Assembly: GCA_013397435.1 (NCBI GenBank) | Contig: VZRG01001490.1 | Coordinates: 122,223-186,222 of the forward strand | Length of the DNA: 64,000 nucleotides | Direction of reading: 5' to 3' | Source: Erythrocercus mccallii | Taxonomy: Eukaryota > Chordata > Aves > Passeriformes > Dicruridae | In this document: in pieces, positions 58,741 through 64,000 of the stretch | Layout of the letters: every line of letters begins with the position of its first letter | How positions within the stretch are numbered: the stretch's first letter is position 1 | The notes under the pieces: model-generated | What the model saw: only the letters and a program-made list of their open reading frames with translations | What the model was told of the DNA's origin: nothing | Databases searched by the model: none | Made by a program: the position numbers and the translations under genes

Positions 58741-59010
58741 AGTCAATGTTATGGAAAATAGGCCTTGTCAAGCAAAGCTGACTTCATCCTCCGAGGAGAT
58801 CCATGGTGATAAAGGTAAGTGCTGCAATGTTACAGGCAATCTTTTGAAGATGACATCCCAATTAAAAAATTACCACTGTATGTGTCAACAAAGCAGCTGA
58901 GCAGATTCAGAGTTGGCTGACGGACAGATGACTAAAAGCAGCCGCCCGTGGGAAATCACCAGCAAAGTGAGCTGCAGTGGGGCTCTGCTGGGCTTCATCC
59001 AGAGCCCAGA
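58741..59010 (+). mobile_element. Ancient CR1 reverse-transcriptase-domain fragment, sense
   Basis: TTATGGAAAATAGGCCTTGT then CAAGCAAAGCTGACTTCATC corresponds to the CR1 ORF2 phrase FMENRSCQTNL. GGTGATAAAGGTAAGTGCTG corresponds to VDKGNCVDV, and ATGACATCCCAATTAAAAAA to HDILIKKL. The plus-strand frames then give QSWLTDR at about 58908 and VSCSGALLGFI at about 58967, equivalent to the KNWLTDR and VSSGVLQGSVL reverse-transcriptase segments. Intervening sequence has indels, so the frame changes repeatedly. This is the only piece in the window from the catalytic domain. It resembles the old amniote CR1 lineage shared with turtles and crocodilians rather than the young avian copies. Confidence 0.75.
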
Positions 59011-59226
59011 ACCATTCCAGAGGTCCACTGTAGACCTGGAATCTAGGGAACAAAACGGGAAAGGCAGAACCTGCCCAACGCTTCCCAGGCAATGCCGTGA
59101 GTTTAAGTGGACCACTTGGTTGTGGAATTAAGAGTTCCCTCCAAAAGGAAAAGTTATTGGCTATCTAAGGACATTTAGACAAGAATTGGCTTTTGGAAGC
59201 AATAATTAGACACTAATTGAAATGAC

Positions 59227-59327
59227 ACCTTGGACACTTGCAGGAATGAGGCAGCCACCACCTCCCTGGACAATCAGCTGTGCCAGTGCTTTACCACCCA
59301 TATTGTAAAAACCTGTTCCTTCTCTCC
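59227..59327 (-). mobile_element. CR1 LINE fragment, antisense, old family
   Basis: CCTTGGACACTTGCAGGAAT, GAGGCAGCCACCACCTCCCT, GGACAATCAGCTGTGCCAGT and GCTTTACCACCCATATTGTA follow the CR1 order (CAGGGATGAGGCAGCCACAA / CCTCCCTGGGCAACCTGTGCCAGTGCCTCACCACC). The terminal part is absent. Confidence 0.8.
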
Positions 59328-60017
59328 GTGCCCCATTCTGCCACGCTTGATGGAGATGTCCCACACTTCCTGGAATCGCCCAGGAACCCACCCTGTCCCT
59401 GGCATCTGCTCCAGCAGCAGCACAACTTCCCTGGAAAGCAAAACCACGTGGGCAAGATACTCCTGGGCTGTTCCACCGTATTTGCTTTTCCAAGGGCTCA
59501 AATTTAAAGACGGTCAAAAAATTCTCATACAAAGTAATATTTTCTCAAGCTCCCAAATCCATATTAAAAGACTCAGCTATCCAAGAAAGTTCAACAGCTG
59601 GGATTTGGATGCCACGGTAAAGAAAAAGAACCCAGTTCTCCAATTTATTGCGCTGCATTTTAAGGCTTGAAAACTTCTGTTGTGAATGTAAGTCAAGTCA
59701 AGAGCAAACTGGAAAATATGTGGAATGCTATCATTTTGTAAAAGCCATTAAAAGTCTCATTAAGTGACACCATACACAGAAAACTGAAGAAAATGATTTG
59801 CAGAATAAACTACCACAGAATCAAATGTTTACACAGGGACCTATTCCAAAGTAATTGCATTTTAAATGCTCGCGAGCTTCATACAAAATCCTTTTCAGCA
59901 GGGAAAAGCCCCTAGAACCTGTCTGTCCATACAGGCATGACAATTATCCTGGGTAAAATGTCACCAGGAACTGAAATGAATGATCTTACTTTGTCCATCA
60001 AATTGGCAGGAGAAGGT
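59328..60017. other. Unique non-coding sequence, nothing recognised
   Basis: Open frames of 60-146 codons exist on both strands around 59206-59670, overlapping the CR1 scrap, and none has a domain. Nothing else was recognised. Confidence 0.4.
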
Positions 60018-60190
60018 AGAATCATGGAATTGCTGAGTGGAAAAGACCTCAAGAATCATGGAGTCTCCCAATACTGCCAAGGCCACTACCAACCCACGTC
60101 CCCAAGTGCCACATCCACATGGCTTTCCTATCTGTCCCTGGATGGGGACTCCATCCCTGCCCTGGGCAGCTCTTGGGACTGTGGGGACTC
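60018..60190 (-). mobile_element. CR1 LINE 3' portion, antisense, GATCATCAAGTCCAAC-related family
   Basis: TAGAATCATGGAATTGCTGA, GTGGAAAAGACCTCAAGAAT, CCCAATACTGCCAAGGCCAC, CGTCCCCAAGTGCCACATCC and GATGGGGACTCCATCCCTGC then CCTGGGCAGC match the antisense end of an older CR1 family with a CAATACTGCCATGGCCAC spacer. That spacer is unlike the CATGGGCAGGG type. Confidence 0.85.
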
Positions 60191-61572
60191 TTAGGACCTT
60201 GCTTAAAATAACCACAAAAACCCCTTTGTACATTAAAAAGCAAGTTAGTATTGCCTATAAATCCAAGTATAAAGAATTTAATGGAAAACGGGGGAAAAGA
60301 AGACCATGCTCAAAACTTGCCAGTCTTCAGGATGTATTTCCAAACTCAGAATGGTAAAACCCACTCGTTATTAACTTTAGGGGGCTGGTATCTAACAGCA
60401 GAGAAACCAGAAGCCCAGGCACTGGGCTTTAATTTGTGGCAGATAAAGAGCCTGATGCTATAAAAGAGGCAAATCTTTTTTATTAAGTTCTACAGCAAAT
60501 TAGAAGGAAAAGCCCTGCGGACCCCGAGATGTTATGGTCTATTTTAACTTTTGCTGCAGTCTGCAATCTTTATCCATTTTATCTAAGAATTAGACATGCC
60601 TAACAGGCATGATGGCATCTATTCTTTGGGGCTTTTTTTTTTGCCAGTTTAGTACTTTTCCTCTCATAAAATACTCTAAGCTTGTCTCCAATAATCCTCC
60701 CAAATCTCTAACCCTTGCTGAGACAAGGAAGGCAAAAACGATCAGCCTACAAATACATTTCAGCTTTAGTCTTCTTATTGAGAAAGTTACCATACCACGG
60801 CCACAATAAACCCCAGTTTTCTGCTCTGATTTTTCATTTTTCCACTCCTCAGTTTTCCACGTGACTGTTTCAGCCAAGGAAAGGAAGAAGAGACAGGGTA
60901 AAACACAAGCAAATACAAACCAGAGGAGGGGAATGTGGGTTTTTTTTCAGCTTTTATAAATCCTATGACGATAATCTCCTAAATGGTTTGCTGGGGAGCG
61001 TCAGCAGGCCCACATTTTTTCCTCCCAGAAAGCACAATCACTTGAAATTCCTGTGCAGTGCTCAGGGTTTTCAGCACATTCATAGTAAACAAAACCCAGA
61101 GGAGCTCTGGAAAAATTATCCAAGTCCCACTCACACTCTAAAAAATCTGTGCGTCTCCATCATCATCAACAGAAGCTCATTCCCTACGTGGTTCTTAAAA
61201 ATAAAGAGTTTCCACAAATTTCAGATCTGCAAATGCTGGATATGCCTTAAAAATTGGATCTTTGCTGCCCGGGATCTTAATTACAGGTCTGGGATTCCTG
61301 CTTCAGACACCCATGGCACACCTGCCCTCAGCAAAAGAAAATCCTGGAAGTTCCCAACTGTTGCTTCCCATTCAAGCTAACAAATAAACATAAACTCCCA
61401 CCTCAAGGTTATCCACCTAACAAAGCACTGATAAATCAGAGCATAACACGAAATACAGATCACAGACATGACTCTACATTGATTTCATTCTGTCTCCCTG
61501 CCCAGGTGGGCAGGTAGGAAGTGCAATCACATTATCTCTACTTTCTCCAAAATCAGGTTTAGATGAATTTTA
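60191..61572. other. Unique non-coding sequence, nothing recognised
   Basis: T-runs occur near 60633-60642 and 60939-60947. A 130-codon plus frame (60988-61380) has no recognised domain. Confidence 0.4.
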
Positions 61573-61789
61573 CTGGGAAAAAAATCTTCCCTGTGAGGGT
61601 GAGACGGCCCTGGCACAGGGTGCTCAGAGAAGCTGTGGCTGCCCCTGGATCCCTGGAAGTGTCCAAGGCCAGGCTGGACAGGGCTTGGAGCAACCTGGGA
61701 TAGTGGAAGGTGTCCCTGCCCATGGCAGGGGGTGGGACTGGATGGGCTTTAAAGTCCCTCCCAGCCCAAATCTTTCTGGGATTCTATGA
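61573..61789 (+). mobile_element. CR1 LINE 3'-end fragment, sense
   Basis: CTGGGAAAAAAATCTTCCCT, GACGGCCCTGGCACAGGGTG, GAGAAGCTGTGGCTGCCCCT, GACAGGGCTTGGAGCAACCT, TGTCCCTGCCCATGGCAGGG, GTGGGACTGGATGGGCTTTA and TCTTTCTGGGATTCTATGA. It is nearly collinear with the copies at 34280 and 46062, with an intact 3' end. Confidence 0.96.
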
Positions 61790-64000
61790 ATTTGCATAAA
61801 TAAACAAAGCCCTGCCACTGACATTCTTCCCTGGTATTTAGGGATATCAACGTTTTTGACACAAAAATAAGAACAAAGTGATTCACTTGAGTGGAAGGAA
61901 CAAGATGACACAATTTAAACAGCTCTGGAGAACTGCGTCTGTCCAACTGGTATTTGAGTCACATGGAAATAACTCCTGAAAATTCATTCCCAGTTTTAAA
62001 CAGTGACACGTTAAGAATCAGTATTTTTTTAATTCAGAGACTTAAAAGACCATCAACAGGTAAGAAACCAGACCAGCGGTTTACTTCTTGTCACTGAAAC
62101 ACAAATCTTCATCTGTTCACTGAAGGGATGCACAGCACGAGAATCCAGTAGCATCCAAAGGGACCAAGGGATGGGAATATGGAATTAGCCAAAAGAAAAT
62201 ACTACAGAGTATGACAGGAGCCGTTTCCTATCCAGTCATTTCAGATCGAATATTCCTGTGGACTGAACATGAGAACTTATGGATTTTAAGCAGCGAAACT
62301 GAGCCCAGCTGATGAGGAAGAGCAGGGCACAGGCATGTCAGTGAGCACGAGGGAGCTAATTCGGGACAGAACCAGGGAGGGGAATGCCCCGGCACACGGA
62401 GAGACTCCAGGAATTGCAGAGGAAACACAAAGTACACGGAGCACTTGTGCTGCGGAAAGGGAAACCGGGGGCCTCTGCAGATACCATCAGGCCCCAAAGG
62501 CAGGGCTGGAAGACAAATGAAGATCATAATCCGCACTGAAGGCAAGAGCGGGCTCACAAAGGAAGACGTAAAAGTTGTGTTTCCCCTTTGACAGCCTTGA
62601 CAACTGCTTTCCAGAGAGCTGGGAATCCGCTCAGAGCTCCTGGCTGGAAACACGCAGGGTTCTGACTACCTGAGGAGAAAGGTCTGAACAGCCTCTGCCC
62701 CAGCAACAGCAGCAGAACACCTGGATTCAGAGCCAGATGGAATTCTGTTCACACCACAGCTCTCCCAGCAGGTGACCCAGCTGCGACATCCCAGCGGTGA
62801 ATGTCCCACTTCCCTGGAAGGGAGAGCGGTGCCAATCCCACGCCTTGGAGAACTTCCCAAAAGCAGGCACTACCCTGGGTTCCACACACACATCCCTGCC
62901 TGAAGTGGCTGCCTTTGCACCTCCGTGTCCGAGCTGAGCTGAGCTCTTCCAGGCAGATAGCATAATTCAATTTAGCCCCAATTCAATTATCACTTTAATT
63001 ACGCTTTCAGTGCAGGTACTGAAGGCCTTTCACAGAGCTGCTGCTCCGAAGCATTCTCACTCTCCTAAGAAATGTTTTCAGGAGCAGCATCACCTCTCTG
63101 CCCTGATCTTCCCTGTTATCCCTATGGTGGGTTATGGATCATGGGGACCAGGAAAACTTCACTGCAGATTTCAAAACCCCCTGGGTAGTTCACCTACTGC
63201 AATGCAGGCTCACCATGGAGTTTGACAGATGAGTATCAGCCAGGATCAGAAAGCATGTCCACAAATGTTCTCCCTAAATGACTCTATCTCAGTTATTCCA
63301 CATCAATTTTTTTGCAATTCAGGTTTCTCACTCCAAGGAATATTCTCTGAACAAACTCCAAACACATTTTGCTTCCAATCCCTTTGTTCCAGAGGATACG
63401 TATCTACCTGTCCAAAAAAGTGTGTCTTCACTGACAGCCAGGAATTTTAATCAGCTGAAGAATATACCCCAAATCCCCCAGATTTGAACAATAATATCTG
63501 TAACACTTATCCCATGTTCCCTAAAATAAAGCAGGAGATTTGAGAGAGAAAGATTCCTTCTAAAAAACGTCAACATTTGCTTTGGTAAATAAAAAGTTGG
63601 GATGCATTACTGGGTAAGTTGGTATTTGCAACTTACAGAACAAAAGTGAATCAGATTTAATATAAATTTAATGCAAAATCCACTGTACTGGCTAATATCA
63701 GTCCTTTTAATAACTATGTATGTACAACAAGAACAAATACACAGATCATAGCTGTTGTTTGGGTTTGTTTGGTTTTTTTTGGAAATAGACTCAAACCATA
63801 AAGGTCAAGAGAAACCATGAAACAGTTAAAACTCAGAATCAGAAAGAATTGAAAAAAAAGAAAATAAGCATTTGGCCTCTTCATACTAATTTCCTTTTTC
63901 TTTACATTGCTCAACATCGCATCTCAATTTGAGTTCTAATCAACAACCACTTCACAGCTCACATTTTATGAAATAATGCAGTTGATGCAATCAAGTCCAG
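61790..64000. other. Unique non-coding sequence to the window end
   Basis: No CR1, RNA gene or exon was recognised. 62300-62960 is moderately GC-richer, with open frames on both strands (up to 141 codons on minus, 62228-62653) that show no domain. The last 400 bp are AT-rich, with a T-run near 63772-63780. Confidence 0.4.

Noticed and set aside
1..64000. CRISPR arrays, insertion sequences, operons or prophage
   Set aside because: No spaced direct repeats, transposase genes or dense coding sequence. The composition and CR1 repeats are those of vertebrate nuclear DNA.

Overview
This window reads as non-coding nuclear DNA from a bird. The deciding evidence is a dense scatter of CR1 (Chicken Repeat 1) LINE fragments, many ending in the avian CR1 3' terminus (CCTTCCAACCCAAACCATTCTATGATTCTATGA-like) or beginning with its reverse complement. 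I count about 39 fragments covering roughly 7.9 kb (about 12% of the window, summed by eye). The dominant copies belong to a young-looking, GC-rich CR1 family containing CCTGCCCATGGCAGGG and CCCCTGGATCCCTGG blocks. Older families are mixed in. This suits a neoavian bird, possibly a passerine, but species and chromosome cannot be read from the window.

No protein-coding exon of a known family, tRNA, rRNA, snRNA, CRISPR array or bacterial gene could be supported. The longest open frames (up to 222 codons) resemble no family I recognise, overlap repeats, or are open on both strands. The window is best described as intergenic or deep intronic sequence.

Layout: 0-24.4 kb is unique AT-leaning sequence with a CR1 fragment every 0.2-3 kb. 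24.4-29.4 kb is about 5 kb with no recognised CR1 and holds the two clearest microsatellites, (CA)n and (TA)n. 29.4-36.2 kb has sparse CR1 pieces. 36.2-39.1 kb has no CR1 and contains an A-rich block I cannot identify. 38.76-39.72 kb is the most unusual patch: a well-formed splice-acceptor signal, an old CR1 open-reading-frame tail, then a GC-rich, CpG-rich stretch with GC boxes and consensus-like splice donors on both strands. It is the only place where a promoter or first exon is worth testing. 41.4-52.7 kb again carries CR1, including the longest copy (about 690 bp at 48.45-49.14 kb). 52.7-57.2 kb is CR1-free. 57.2-61.8 kb is a cluster of CR1 pieces of very different age, including an ancient reverse-transcriptase-domain fragment. 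The last 2.2 kb is unique.

The CR1 copies fall into several 3'-end types. Two copies share a 4-nt net loss, relative to the classic CR1 layout, just before the ELLERVQRR segment of ORF2, while a third keeps the classic spacing. Several fragments lack the 3' end, which is unusual for LINEs. No gene pathway or operon logic applies here.
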